Assembly (NCBI RefSeq): GCF_025359345.1
Contig: NZ_JANYGQ010000038.1
Span: forward strand, 1 to 64,000
DNA: 64,000 bases
Direction of reading: 5' to 3'
Origin: Mucilaginibacter sp.
Lineage (GTDB): Bacteria > Bacteroidota > Bacteroidia > Sphingobacteriales > Sphingobacteriaceae
Translations under genes and position numbers: made by a program
Shown: in pieces, positions 46,214 to 53,693 of the stretch
How the letters are laid out: each line of letters opens with the position of its first letter
How positions within the stretch are numbered: the stretch's first letter is position 1
Notes under the pieces: generated by a model
What the model was told of the DNA's origin: nothing
What the model saw: only the letters and a program-made list of their open reading frames with translations
The model's database searches: none

Positions 46214-47290
46214 ATGGACGGATTTAACCTGCAGCGTATCGGGATCATTATGAGGCCGGAACCGGGAAATGAAATGGAGGTCGAAGGCGTATTAAATCCG
46301 GCTGCGATACGAGGGCCTACCGGCGACCTGTATTTGTTTCCCCGGCTGGTCGGAAAAGGAAATTATTCCCGTATAGGAATAGCGAAAGTAATATTCGACG
46401 AAAAGGGTGACCCAGTTGCGGTTAAACGGCTGGGTATCGTATTAGAACCCGAGGCTGAATACGAAAAAAGGCATGAGGGCGGCGGCTGCGAAGATCCGAG
46501 GATCACTTTCTTTGAGCCGATCGGGCAATATATCATGACTTATACAGCTTTTTCGTCAAAGGGGCCGCGCATTGCACTTGCAATTTCAAAGGACCTGCCG
46601 CAGTGGGAACGCCTGGGCCTGGCCGATTTTGCCGACTATAAACTAATCACTTTTAATGACGTTTATAACAAGGATGCCTGCATCTTTCCCAAATCTATGA
46701 CGAGCCCCCATGGTGATACTTCCATGGTCATGCTGCATCGCCCGTTATTTCCGGGTACCACGCCGGAGGACATCATGTGTGACCCGGAAGACCGCAGGAT
46801 CAGGGACCACCATGAATGTATCTGGATATCCTATAGCGATCTCATGTTAAACGGAAGCAGGGCCGAACACTTACAGGAGTTTGAATCTAATAGTCCGCTG
46901 GCGCTTCCGGAAGCGGCCTGGGAAAAGATCAAGATCGGTGCGGGAACACCGCCTGTATTGTGCAAGCATGGCTGGTTGTTGGTTTATCACGGCGTTCATC
47001 AAACACTGCCTGTCGGGGACGAGCCGCATCATTTGATCTATTCGGCGGGGATCATCATATTAGATGTCAATAAGCCCGATAAGATTTTGTACCGTTCGCG
47101 CTTTCCTATACTGGCGCCGATGCTTACAGAGGAAAAGATTGGAATAGTTCAAAGCGTTGTATTCCCGACCGGTATTGACCGGCGCGATGATTTGGGTGCA
47201 CCAAACAGATTTGATATTTATTATGGAATGGCCGATAATTACATAGGGGTAGCGCGATTGGATATTCCTGATGAAATACGCACCGGTTAG
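46214..47290 (+). CDS. GH130 family mannoside phosphorylase/hydrolase-like protein
   Basis: A 358-residue cytoplasmic protein with no signal peptide. It has the five-bladed propeller features of GH130: VLNPAAIRGPTGDLYLFPRL early on, the hallmark GGGCEDPRITFF with the conserved Asp, then FNDVYNKDACIFPK and GTPPVLCKHGWLLVYHGVH. Family members split beta-mannosidic bonds with phosphate to release mannose-1-phosphate, though some are hydrolases. Here it lies with stress proteins and pumps instead of with a transporter of mannosides. It may act on an internal mannose compound or compatible solute; this is inference. An in-frame ATG one codon pair upstream is not available, so 46214 is used. Confidence 0.85.
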   Translation: MDGFNLQRIGIIMRPEPGNEMEVEGVLNPAAIRGPTGDLYLFPRLVGKGNYSRIGIAKVIFDEKGDPVAVKRLGIVLEPEAEYEKRHEGGGCEDPRITFFEPIGQYIMTYTAFSSKGPRIALAISKDLPQWERLGLADFADYKLITFNDVYNKDACIFPKSMTSPHGDTSMVMLHRPLFPGTTPEDIMCDPEDRRIRDHHECIWISYSDLMLNGSRAEHLQEFESNSPLALPEAAWEKIKIGAGTPPVLCKHGWLLVYHGVHQTLPVGDEPHHLIYSAGIIILDVNKPDKILYRSRFPILAPMLTEEKIGIVQSVVFPTGIDRRDDLGAPNRFDIYYGMADNYIGVARLDIPDEIRTG

Positions 47291-47405
47291 TGCTTAGAAA
47301 AGCAGCCGACTTCAACGCCTAAAATGCTCAGATTTAAAACAGAATTAAATGATTAGCGATTGACAATCAGCTGGTTTTTAAATTAAAGCGATCAATAATT
47401 ATTAC

Positions 47406-47413
47406 TAACTTTG
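47406..47413 (+). promoter_or_regulatory. Candidate -7 promoter element TAACTTTG
   Basis: The octamer matches the Bacteroidota TAnnTTTG box. It ends 7 bases before the TTG start at 47421, so a transcript starting at the usual distance would have almost no leader. A clear -33 TTG box was not found. Confidence 0.4.
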
Positions 47414-47420
47414 TAAAAAT

Positions 47421-47807
47421 TTGAAAAAGTTCACCGCCATATTGCTTTTAACAGTTTACCTGTTTTCAACAACTGAACTCCACCAGTTATTGAAGTTGCC
47501 AGTGGTTTTTGAACACTTTGCTGAACATCAGCAAAAAAATAAAAACATCTCCTTTCTTCAGTTCCTGGATATGCACTATATGCATGGAAGCCCAAAAGAT
47601 AAAGATTACGGTGACGATATGAAGCTGCCGTTCAAAACAGCAGACAATTGCGTGTCGATGGCCTCCCCTGTCGTTATCCCGTGCTTATTAAATGTTTTTG
47701 AAAGTCACATTGTGAATATCCCGGTAAAGGAAATGCATATACCAAAGGATGAGTTGATCCCATCCTCTTACTTATCCCGTGTCTGGCAGCCGCCAAAATC
47801 CTGTTAA
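47421..47807 (+). CDS. Small secreted protein upstream of the heavy-metal RND pump
   Basis: A 128-residue protein starting with TTG at 47421 (MKKFTAILLLTVYLFSTTEL). The N-terminus is a signal peptide or membrane anchor. It is followed by HQLLKLPVVFEHFAEHQQ, a His-rich helical stretch, and by FLQFLDMHYMHG with more His and Met, suggesting metal handling. I know very similar proteins as frequent neighbours of CusA/CzcA-type pumps in Bacteroidota, where they lack a named function. The pump gene follows 95 bases downstream. Confidence 0.7.
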   Translation: MKKFTAILLLTVYLFSTTELHQLLKLPVVFEHFAEHQQKNKNISFLQFLDMHYMHGSPKDKDYGDDMKLPFKTADNCVSMASPVVIPCLLNVFESHIVNIPVKEMHIPKDELIPSSYLSRVWQPPKSC

Positions 47808-47902
47808 TTAGTCTTCCTTTCAATTTTTGTTTATAGTGCTTAGCGTGACTATTTCTGCTATGCGGTACTTTTTGAATTACTAATTTTTCAAGATCATATT
47901 TT

Positions 47903-50900
47903 ATGTTAAATCATATTATCGCTTTTTCCGTGAGGAATAAGCTGATCATCGGGCTTTTTATCATCGCCCTGATCGGCTACGGCAGCTATCAGTTTACCAA
48001 GCTGCCCATTGATGCCGTACCCGATATTACCAACAACCAGGTACAAGTCATCACGATTGCCCCATCATTCGGGGCTACCGATATCGAACGTTTAGTTACT
48101 TATCCAATAGAGCAGGCCAACAGCAATATTTCGGGCCTTAAAGAGATCCGCAGCTTTTCAAGGTTCGGCCTTTCACTGGTGACCATTGTTTTTGACGATG
48201 CCACAGATGTTTACTGGGCAAGGCAGCAGGTTGCCGAACGTTTGCAAAAAGTGCAAAGCCAGATCCCGGCCGGCATCGGCACGCCGGAGCTTGGCCCGGT
48301 AAGCACCGGACTGGGCGAGATATATCAATATGTGGTTCGCCCTAAAAAGGGCTATGCCGGTAAATATAACGAAACCGACCTGCGTACCATACAGGACTGG
48401 ATTGTTCGCCGCCAGTTACTGGGGGTTAAAGGTGTAGCAGAAGTGAGCAGCTTTGGTGGGAAACTTAAACAGTATTCCATTGAAGTTGATCCTAATAAAC
48501 TGCTTTCACATAATATTACGATAACCGATGTTTTTAAGGCACTGGAAAATAACAACCAGAATACCGGCGGTGCCTATATTGAAAAAGGCCCGACCGTACT
48601 CTATATCCGCAGCCAGGGACTGATCGGGAGTATGGATGATATCAACAACACGGTAATTAAAAACACAACCGATGGATCTCCGCTTTTTATCAAAGATGTG
48701 GCTGATGTTAAAATAGGCTATGCCACCCGCTATGGGGCGATGTGCTATAACGACGAAGGCGAAGTCGCCGGCGCCGTTGTCATGATGCTCAAGGGTGCCA
48801 ACAGCAGTGAGGTGATCAAAAACGTGAAGGAACGTATTGTACAAATTCAGAAAACCATGCCCGAAGGCGTGGTGATTGAACCATTCCTCGACCGGACCAA
48901 AATGGTGAACAACGCTATCGGAACGGTAGAGCGTAACCTGCTGGAAGGCGCGCTGATCGTGGTATTTGTACTGGTGTTATTCCTCGGGAATTTCAGGGCA
49001 GGTTTGCTGGTTGCCTCTGTGATCCCGCTGGCAATGCTGTTCGCCATTATTATGATGAACCTTTTTGGCGTAAGCGGTAACCTGATGAGCCTGGGCGCGC
49101 TTGACTTCGGTTTGATCGTAGATGGAGCGGTTATCATTGTGGAAGCCGTGATGCACACACTTAGCCACAGTAAGCATTTTACCAAAGTTGGTGTATTAGG
49201 TCAGGAGGATATGGACAAAGAGGTGAACAGCTCTGCCAGCAAAATGATGAACAGCGCGGTGTTCGGCCAGATCATCATCCTTGTGGTGTATCTGCCAATC
49301 TTCACTTTGCAGGGCATTGAAGGTAAGATGTTTAAGCCAATGGCGCAGACCGTTGCCTTTGCGCTGCTGGGTGCTTTTATTTTATCACTTACCTATATCC
49401 CTATGATGAGTGCCGTCTTCCTGAGCAAGAAGATCAAGCACAAACCCAACTTTTCAGACCGGCTGATGGCTAAGGTAGAAAGGGCCTACCAGAAGGCGCT
49501 TAACCGTATCATTGCATTTCCGAAAATGGTATTGCTAGCCGTTGCAGGCTTGTTTATCTTTTCGGCTTATCTGTTAACCACACTGGGCGGCGAGTTTATT
49601 CCCGCGCTGGAAGAAGGTGATTTTGCCGTTGATACACGCGTACTAACCGGCAGCAGCCTGAACACCACCATCACCAATACACAAAAAGCCGCCCGCATCT
49701 TAAAGACACAGTTCCCTGAAGTAGAAAAGGTGGTGACGAAAATAGGCAGCGGCGAAGTGCCGACCGATCCGATGCCCATGGATGCCAGCGATATGATGGT
49801 GATCCTAAAACCCAAGGACGAATGGACATCGGCCAAAACCTTTAACGAGCTGTCTGAAAAAATGGGTAAAGCCTTACAGGCTGTTCCGGGTGTTACCGCG
49901 GGCTTCCAGTTCCCGGTTCAGATGCGCTTCAACGAATTGATGACCGGCGCGCGCCAGGATGTGGTTTGTAAAATATTCGGCGAAGACCTGGATACCCTTG
50001 CAGCTTACGCGAATAAGCTGGGTAAGATCATCAGCACCGTTGACGGCGCGAAAAACCTGTATGTGGAGGCCGTTGCCGGTATGCCGCAGATCATCATTAA
50101 TTATAACCGCAATGCCATTGCGCAGTACAACCTCAATATCACCGATATCAATAAAGTGGTGAATACGGCCCTTGCCGGCCAAAGTACCGGCACCCTGTTT
50201 GAAGGCGAAAAGCGCTTTGAGGTAGTGGTCAGGATAAGCGGCGGGCAGAAAAAAGACCTGAAGGATATCCAGAACTTACTGATACCGACCCCGCAGGGCA
50301 CGCAAATCCCTTTGTACCAGCTCGCTGATGTCCAGATAAAGGATGGCCCTAACCAAATCCAGCGTGAGGATGCAAAACGCCGTATCGTAGTTGGCTTTAA
50401 TGTGCGCGGCAGGGATGTACAGACTATAGTAAATGAACTACAGACCAAAGTTGATAAACAGCTCAAATTCCCTACGGGATACTATCTCACCTATGGCGGC
50501 GCATTTGAAAACCTGAATGTGGCAAAACAGCGTTTATTGATCGCGGTTCCCGTTTCACTGCTGCTCATCTTTCTATTGTTGTATTTCGCATTCAACTCGA
50601 TCAAGCACGGATTATTGATTTACTCTGCAATTCCCTTATCAGCTATCGGGGGCATCCTGTTTCTGGCTTTGCGCGGTATGCCCTTCAGCATCAGCGCCGG
50701 CGTAGGCTTCATCGCATTATTCGGGGTTGCGGTGCTCAACGGCATCGTATTGATATCTGAGTTTAATCAACTAAAAAAAGAAGGCATGAAAGATTTGAAA
50801 CGCATCGTGTTAATGGGTACTAAGGTAAGGCTGAGGCCGGTACTGATGACCGCATTTGTAGCCTCACTGGGGTTCTTCCCTATGGCCATCAGCAACGGCG

Positions 50901-51955
50901 CAGGTGCCGAAGTGCAAAGGCCGCTGGCCACCGTAGTGATAGGCGGCCTGCTGATCGCAACTTTTCTTACTTTGTTTATATTACCCGTTTTGTACATCAT
51001 GTTTGAAAAAGGGTTCAAAACTGTACTCGGCAAAAAAACCACCACGTTGCTGATTATTGTCCTGCTGACTGTAATAAGCCAGACATCAAATGCGCAAACA
51101 CCAATTACACTTAAAGCTGCTATTGATACCGCTTTGAAAAACAATTTGCAGGTTAAGCATGAGCAGTTAAAAGCAAAATATCAGCAAATGCTGATAGGCA
51201 CTTCGGCTAATATTTCGCAGGCCACCCTGTTTGGCGAGACTGGGCAGCTCAACAGCAGCTATACGGACACTAAGTTTGGTATATCACAGTCTTTTAACTT
51301 TCCCACCGTCTACAGCAGGCAAAAGGAACTTTTAAAAGCCGATTGGAAAAACGGTGTATTGAGCGTTGCTGTCAATGAGGCGCTGTTAAAAAAGCAGGTC
51401 AGCCAGGTGTACTATACCCTGGTTTATATGGAACAGAAAAAGTTGTTGCTACAGCATACCGATAGCCTGTACCTGGGGTTTTATAAAAAAGCGGAGTTAC
51501 GGCTGGCTAAAGGAGAAACCAATATACTAGAGAAAACCAGTGCCGAAACCTTACTAGGGCAGGCACGAATGCAATTGAACCAGTTGAAAGAAGATGAAGC
51601 CATATTGCAATTGCAATTCCAGTTGCTGCTGAATTCCACTAATCTATTCACAATAACGCTTGCCAGCCATAAATTAAGTCTTTCTGCTGCCGAAGACAGC
51701 CTGAATTTAAAGGAACACCCGGCGGTAAAATTAATAGCGCAGCAACAACAAATTGCGGATGCCGCAATCCGCGTGGAAAAAAGCAGGCTTTTGCCTGATC
51801 TGTCCATCGGATATAATAATACCAGTATCAAGGGTATCGGGGCTGATAATAAGCTGTATAATGGCTCAAACCGGTTTAATTCGGTGCAGGTGGGAATTGG
51901 TATCCCCATTTTCGCAGGCGCACAAAAAGCCAGGATCAACAAAGTGGCTAAATGA
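47903..51955 (+). CDS. CusA/CzcA heavy-metal RND pump fused to a TolC-like domain, C-terminus truncated
   Basis: A 1350-residue fusion. Residues 1 to about 1045 are the CusA/CzcA transporter: IDAVPDITNNQVQVITIAPS near the start, the LGALDFGLIVDGAVIIVEA helix-4 motif with the proton-relay Asp, and a second helical bundle ending with VVIGGLLIATFLTLFILPVL. From about residue 1050 a hydrophobic segment and NAQTPITLKAAIDTALKNNL open an outer-membrane-factor (TolC/CusC) domain. This arrangement occurs in other Bacteroidota and usually totals about 1450 residues. Here the TolC part stops after IFAGAQKARINKVAK, roughly 100 residues early. Sequence from 51942 reads as the tail of a different gene in another frame. 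The final beta-barrel strands are therefore missing, and no membrane-fusion adaptor gene follows. The pump is probably impaired. Confidence 0.88.
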   Translation: MLNHIIAFSVRNKLIIGLFIIALIGYGSYQFTKLPIDAVPDITNNQVQVITIAPSFGATDIERLVTYPIEQANSNISGLKEIRSFSRFGLSLVTIVFDDATDVYWARQQVAERLQKVQSQIPAGIGTPELGPVSTGLGEIYQYVVRPKKGYAGKYNETDLRTIQDWIVRRQLLGVKGVAEVSSFGGKLKQYSIEVDPNKLLSHNITITDVFKALENNNQNTGGAYIEKGPTVLYIRSQGLIGSMDDINNTVIKNTTDGSPLFIKDVADVKIGYATRYGAMCYNDEGEVAGAVVMMLKGANSSEVIKNVKERIVQIQKTMPEGVVIEPFLDRTKMVNNAIGTVERNLLEGALIVVFVLVLFLGNFRAGLLVASVIPLAMLFAIIMMNLFGVSGNLMSLGALDFGLIVDGAVIIVEAVMHTLSHSKHFTKVGVLGQEDMDKEVNSSASKMMNSAVFGQIIILVVYLPIFTLQGIEGKMFKPMAQTVAFALLGAFILSLTYIPMMSAVFLSKKIKHKPNFSDRLMAKVERAYQKALNRIIAFPKMVLLAVAGLFIFSAYLLTTLGGEFIPALEEGDFAVDTRVLTGSSLNTTITNTQKAARILKTQFPEVEKVVTKIGSGEVPTDPMPMDASDMMVILKPKDEWTSAKTFNELSEKMGKALQAVPGVTAGFQFPVQMRFNELMTGARQDVVCKIFGEDLDTLAAYANKLGKIISTVDGAKNLYVEAVAGMPQIIINYNRNAIAQYNLNITDINKVVNTALAGQSTGTLFEGEKRFEVVVRISGGQKKDLKDIQNLLIPTPQGTQIPLYQLADVQIKDGPNQIQREDAKRRIVVGFNVRGRDVQTIVNELQTKVDKQLKFPTGYYLTYGGAFENLNVAKQRLLIAVPVSLLLIFLLLYFAFNSIKHGLLIYSAIPLSAIGGILFLALRGMPFSISAGVGFIALFGVAVLNGIVLISEFNQLKKEGMKDLKRIVLMGTKVRLRPVLMTAFVASLGFFPMAISNGAGAEVQRPLATVVIGGLLIATFLTLFILPVLYIMFEKGFKTVLGKKTTTLLIIVLLTVISQTSNAQTPITLKAAIDTALKNNLQVKHEQLKAKYQQMLIGTSANISQATLFGETGQLNSSYTDTKFGISQSFNFPTVYSRQKELLKADWKNGVLSVAVNEALLKKQVSQVYYTLVYMEQKKLLLQHTDSLYLGFYKKAELRLAKGETNILEKTSAETLLGQARMQLNQLKEDEAILQLQFQLLLNSTNLFTITLASHKLSLSAAEDSLNLKEHPAVKLIAQQQQIADAAIRVEKSRLLPDLSIGYNNTSIKGIGADNKLYNGSNRFNSVQVGIGIPIFAGAQKARINKVAK

Positions 51956-52022
51956 AGACGGCAGCATTAAGGAAGAGCATAAATACATTGAAGAACCAAA
52001 GCCGGAAGAAATAGAGATATAA
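51942..52022 (+). pseudogene. 26-codon 3' tail of an unrelated gene joined to the pump gene
   Basis: A different frame from the pump reads KWLNEDGSIKEEHKYIEEPK and ends EEIEI with TAA at 52020-52022. It is acidic and lysine-rich, like the tail of a soluble protein, and a terminator hairpin starts 7 bases later. I take it as the end of a gene whose body was lost when the junction formed. The parent gene is unknown. Confidence 0.5.
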
Positions 52023-52028
52023 AAAAAA

Positions 52029-52053
52029 AGTCCGTTGCTACTAACAACGGACT
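52029..52053. terminator. Strong bidirectional terminator hairpin
   Basis: AGTCCGTTG (52029-52037) pairs perfectly with CAACGGACT (52045-52053) around a 7-nt loop. A run of A lies immediately before, giving a U run for minus-strand transcripts. On the plus side a second small palindrome CTAAAATAATTTTAG and TTTTT follow. It probably ended the gene whose tail is at 51942-52022. Confidence 0.8.
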
Positions 52054-52254
52054 CTAAAATAATTTTAGTTTTTAATAATAAAAAGTGGCGTTTACAGAGT
52101 TTTGCGAACATTAGTAAAGTAGCAGATTGCTACGTACCGACCTTTTTATTGGCAACAAAGTTAATTGTATTAACAAAATTGTCAATACTTTTTAATAAAT
52201 TTTGTTCATTTAACACAAGTGAAATGAAAGAAATATTACTTACGGATAATAAAA

Positions 52255-52275
52255 AAAGACGGGCAAGCCGTCTTT
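52255..52275. terminator. Terminator hairpin
   Basis: AAAGACGG (52255-52262) pairs with CCGTCTTT (52268-52275) around the loop GCAAG, with A-rich sequence before and TTTAATAA after. Both directions are plausible. The 200 bases before it contain an 80-codon frame with no features of a real gene. Confidence 0.65.
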
Positions 52276-52298
52276 AATAACATTGGTGTCGAGCCAAT

Positions 52299-52372
52299 AA
52301 CTGGGTAGCTTAATTGGAAAGAGCAACGTAAACTAAACGTTAGATGCAAGTTCGAATCTTGTCCCAGTAGCA
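52299..52372 (+). tRNA. tRNA-like sequence with an irregular anticodon loop
   Basis: A cloverleaf can be drawn: acceptor ACTGGG with CCCAGT (six pairs, first pair mismatched); D-arm around GCTTAATTGGAAAGAGC; anticodon stem AACGT with ACGTT; 5-base variable loop; T-arm GCAAG TTCGAAT CTTGT. The anticodon loop is AAACTAA, with A in place of the near-universal U at position 33, and ACT in the anticodon position, which is not a normal bacterial anticodon. The downstream bases AGCA may stand in for CCA. It lies between two terminators. It is probably a decayed tRNA or a tRNA-shaped element, not a working tRNA. Confidence 0.5.
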
Positions 52373-52506
52373 TTAATAAGAGTGGTTCAGATAGTAATAT
52401 AAACCACATTAGAGTAGCAATCGTGTAATTAGTATCATTAACTAATTTACAAAAGTGCCCGTAACCACAATTATTAATACAGGTTTCGCTTCGCGGGCGG
52501 TTAAAA

Positions 52507-52531
52507 AAGGCTATCTTTTATAGATAGCCTT
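52507..52531 (-). terminator. Terminator of the minus-strand XRE remnant
   Basis: AAGGCTATCT (52507-52516) pairs with AGATAGCCTT (52522-52531) around TTTAT. On the minus strand the stem is followed by a run of six T. It lies 18 bases beyond the stop of the XRE fragment, so it probably served that gene. Confidence 0.8.
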
Positions 52532-52548
52532 TCCTGTTTTATACAAAT

Positions 52549-52681
52549 CTATAAAAAATCTTTAACATCAACCTCTAAACATCGGCAATGCTTTTCAAAC
52601 TCAATACATCGCAGTTGCGCTGTCCCCGTTCCAAAAACGATAGGTTAGACAAGTCTATTTTTGAACGGTCTGCCAGTATGG
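52549..52681 (-). pseudogene. C-terminal fragment of an XRE-family HTH regulator
   Basis: On the minus strand one frame reads LADRSKIDLSNLSFLERGQR and then NCDVLSLKSIAD before a TAG. A shift of one base at that point continues LEVDVKDFL and a stop at 52549-52551. Joined, this is the second half of a Cro/CI-type helix-turn-helix domain with its usual SIADxLEVDVKDFL ending. The first half is missing because transposase sequence adjoins it. A strong terminator follows. Confidence 0.65.
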
Positions 52682-53088
52682 GTAAAGTCTAAGTGAAGTT
52701 TATTGTAAGCATTATGCTCGTCTGTAACCATAATGGTAACTGGTGCAACAAATTCTTTTATGGTAGGGAGAACGTTGTCGGCATCGATTTTAGCTATAAC
52801 CCTGGTTTTAACGTTCCCGCCTCTTTCAACCGCTCCTAGTACCATAGCTTTACCACCCGCACCACCCTTTACAGTTCTTTTACTTGCATGCTTGTTTGAT
52901 TGTGACCCCCCAACGTAGGTTTCATCAATCTCAACTATGCCCTCTAATAGTTCAGGTGCTGTAATTTCAGTGTATTTTCCAACGACTAATTGCCTCGTAG
53001 GTATTCCCCATTTGGAGAACTGGTGCTGTTCACACCAGTTCACACCGGATAAGTTCACATCGAATAAGTTCATTGCGAACGAGTTCAT
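52645..53088 (-). pseudogene. Fragment of an IS1595-type (ISXO2-like) transposase
   Basis: The 147-codon frame contains the core of a DDE transposase: ELLEGIVEIDETYVGGSQSN (first Asp), KAMVLGAVERGGNVKTRVIA and VTIMVTDEHNAYNKLHLDFT (second Asp). The core covers about 52682 to 53015. The zinc-ribbon N-terminus and the last third with the catalytic Glu are missing. The final codons (GRPFKNRLV) are the XRE fragment read in another frame. The first codons, including MNSFAMNLFDVNLSG, are the reverse reading of the 15-nt repeat array at 53033-53122. It is dead. No inverted repeats of an IS were identified. Confidence 0.8.
53017..53041. repeat. 9-bp inverted repeat at the edge of the repeat array
   Basis: GAACTGGTG (53017-53025) and CACCAGTTC (53033-53041) form a perfect stem around CTGTTCA. 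The right arm is also the first unit of the 15-nt repeat array. The transposase fragment ends just to the left, so this is near a recombination junction. Confidence 0.5.
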
Positions 53089-53122
53089 GGTTTATAAGTT
53101 CTCAGCGAACCAGCTTTCGCTT
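53033..53122 (+). repeat. 15-nt tandem repeat array 1 (six units, AGTTC core)
   Basis: Six consecutive 15-base units, for example GATAAGTTCACATCG, AATAAGTTCATTGCG, AACGAGTTCATGGTT and TATAAGTTCTCAGCG. The unit boundaries often read GAA..AGTTC, a short palindrome-like core. In the plus-strand frame 52937-53128 they encode a five-residue period (DKFTS, NKFIA, NEFMV, YKFSA). There are no spacers, so this is not CRISPR. The same period and core recur in array 2. Confidence 0.8.
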
Positions 53123-53218
53123 CAATAAATAAAAACACATACCCACCTAACGAATTACAGGTAATAGCCAATTAAAAATCAATGGCTAAGTGCAGAACGT
53201 TATCAATCGCAGTAAGGA

Positions 53219-53253
53219 GCAAGCCATGTTTTCGCCCTGCGAAAACGGCTTGC
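53219..53253. repeat. Long hairpin upstream of the mobilisation operon, candidate oriT element
   Basis: GCAAGCC-AT-GTTTTCGC (53219-53235) pairs with GCGAAAAC-GGCTTGC (53239-53253), a 15-bp stem with a two-base bulge and a three-base loop CCT. It lies about 170 bases before the HTH gene that opens the mobilisation operon. Hairpins in this position often belong to the origin of transfer; the nick site is not identified. Confidence 0.5.
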
Positions 53254-53290
53254 CAGGATACCCGGACCCGATATACTTCACTCTGTTCAG

Positions 53291-53324
53291 CATATCAAAT
53301 TAAAGTATAAATAAACTTGATATG
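53291..53324. repeat. 8-bp inverted repeat before the HTH gene
   Basis: CATATCAA (53291-53298) and TTGATATG (53317-53324) are separated by 18 bases. The repeat lies 100 bases upstream of the HTH gene start and could be its operator. The AT-rich sequence between is compatible with a promoter. Confidence 0.4.
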
Positions 53325-53423
53325 TTCTTCTATGAAATAAATCTTTCAGTAGTACCGAAGTACTCCTGATAAAAACAGTTCCAATCTGCCTTGTTTTGCT
53401 TCACAATTTATGAAGTACAATTT

Positions 53424-53693
53424 ATGGCAGCACAAATTATCACCAAAGAAGACCTCGACGAGTTCCGGGAAAAACTGTTAAATGATTTAAAGACATTCTT
53501 GGGGAAATCTACCGAAGAACCAAAGAAATGGCTGAAAAGCTACCAGGTTAAACACATGCTCAGAATTTCTCCCGGCACCTTGCAAAACCTGCGTGTAAAC
53601 GGCACACTCGGATTTACCAAGATTGGCGGCATCCTCTATTATAAATATGAGGATATTGTTAAAATGATGGAAGGAAGGAAAAGCGCGAAATGA
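53424..53693 (+). CDS. Helix-turn-helix accessory protein (excisionase/MerR-like)
   Basis: An 89-residue protein from the ATG at 53424; a TTG at 53391 would add an improbable hydrophobic start. The N-terminal half is a helical segment (KEDLDEFREKLLNDLKTFL) and the second half is a winged helix of the kind found in Bacteroidota mobile elements: WLKSYQVKHMLRISPGTLQN, then LRVNGTLGFTKIGGILYYKY. It probably binds the element's own DNA as an excision or mobilisation accessory factor. The stop overlaps the next ATG (ATGA at 53690-53693). Confidence 0.8.
   Translation: MAAQIITKEDLDEFREKLLNDLKTFLGKSTEEPKKWLKSYQVKHMLRISPGTLQNLRVNGTLGFTKIGGILYYKYEDIVKMMEGRKSAK

Noticed and set aside
52035..52277. 80-codon plus-strand ORF between terminators
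   Set aside because: It spans one terminator hairpin and starts next to another, and its composition follows the AT-rich background.
52937..53128. 63-codon plus-strand ORF covering array 1 as an independent gene
   Set aside because: Its first half is antisense to the transposase fragment and only the repeat half is patterned, so I record the array and not the ORF.
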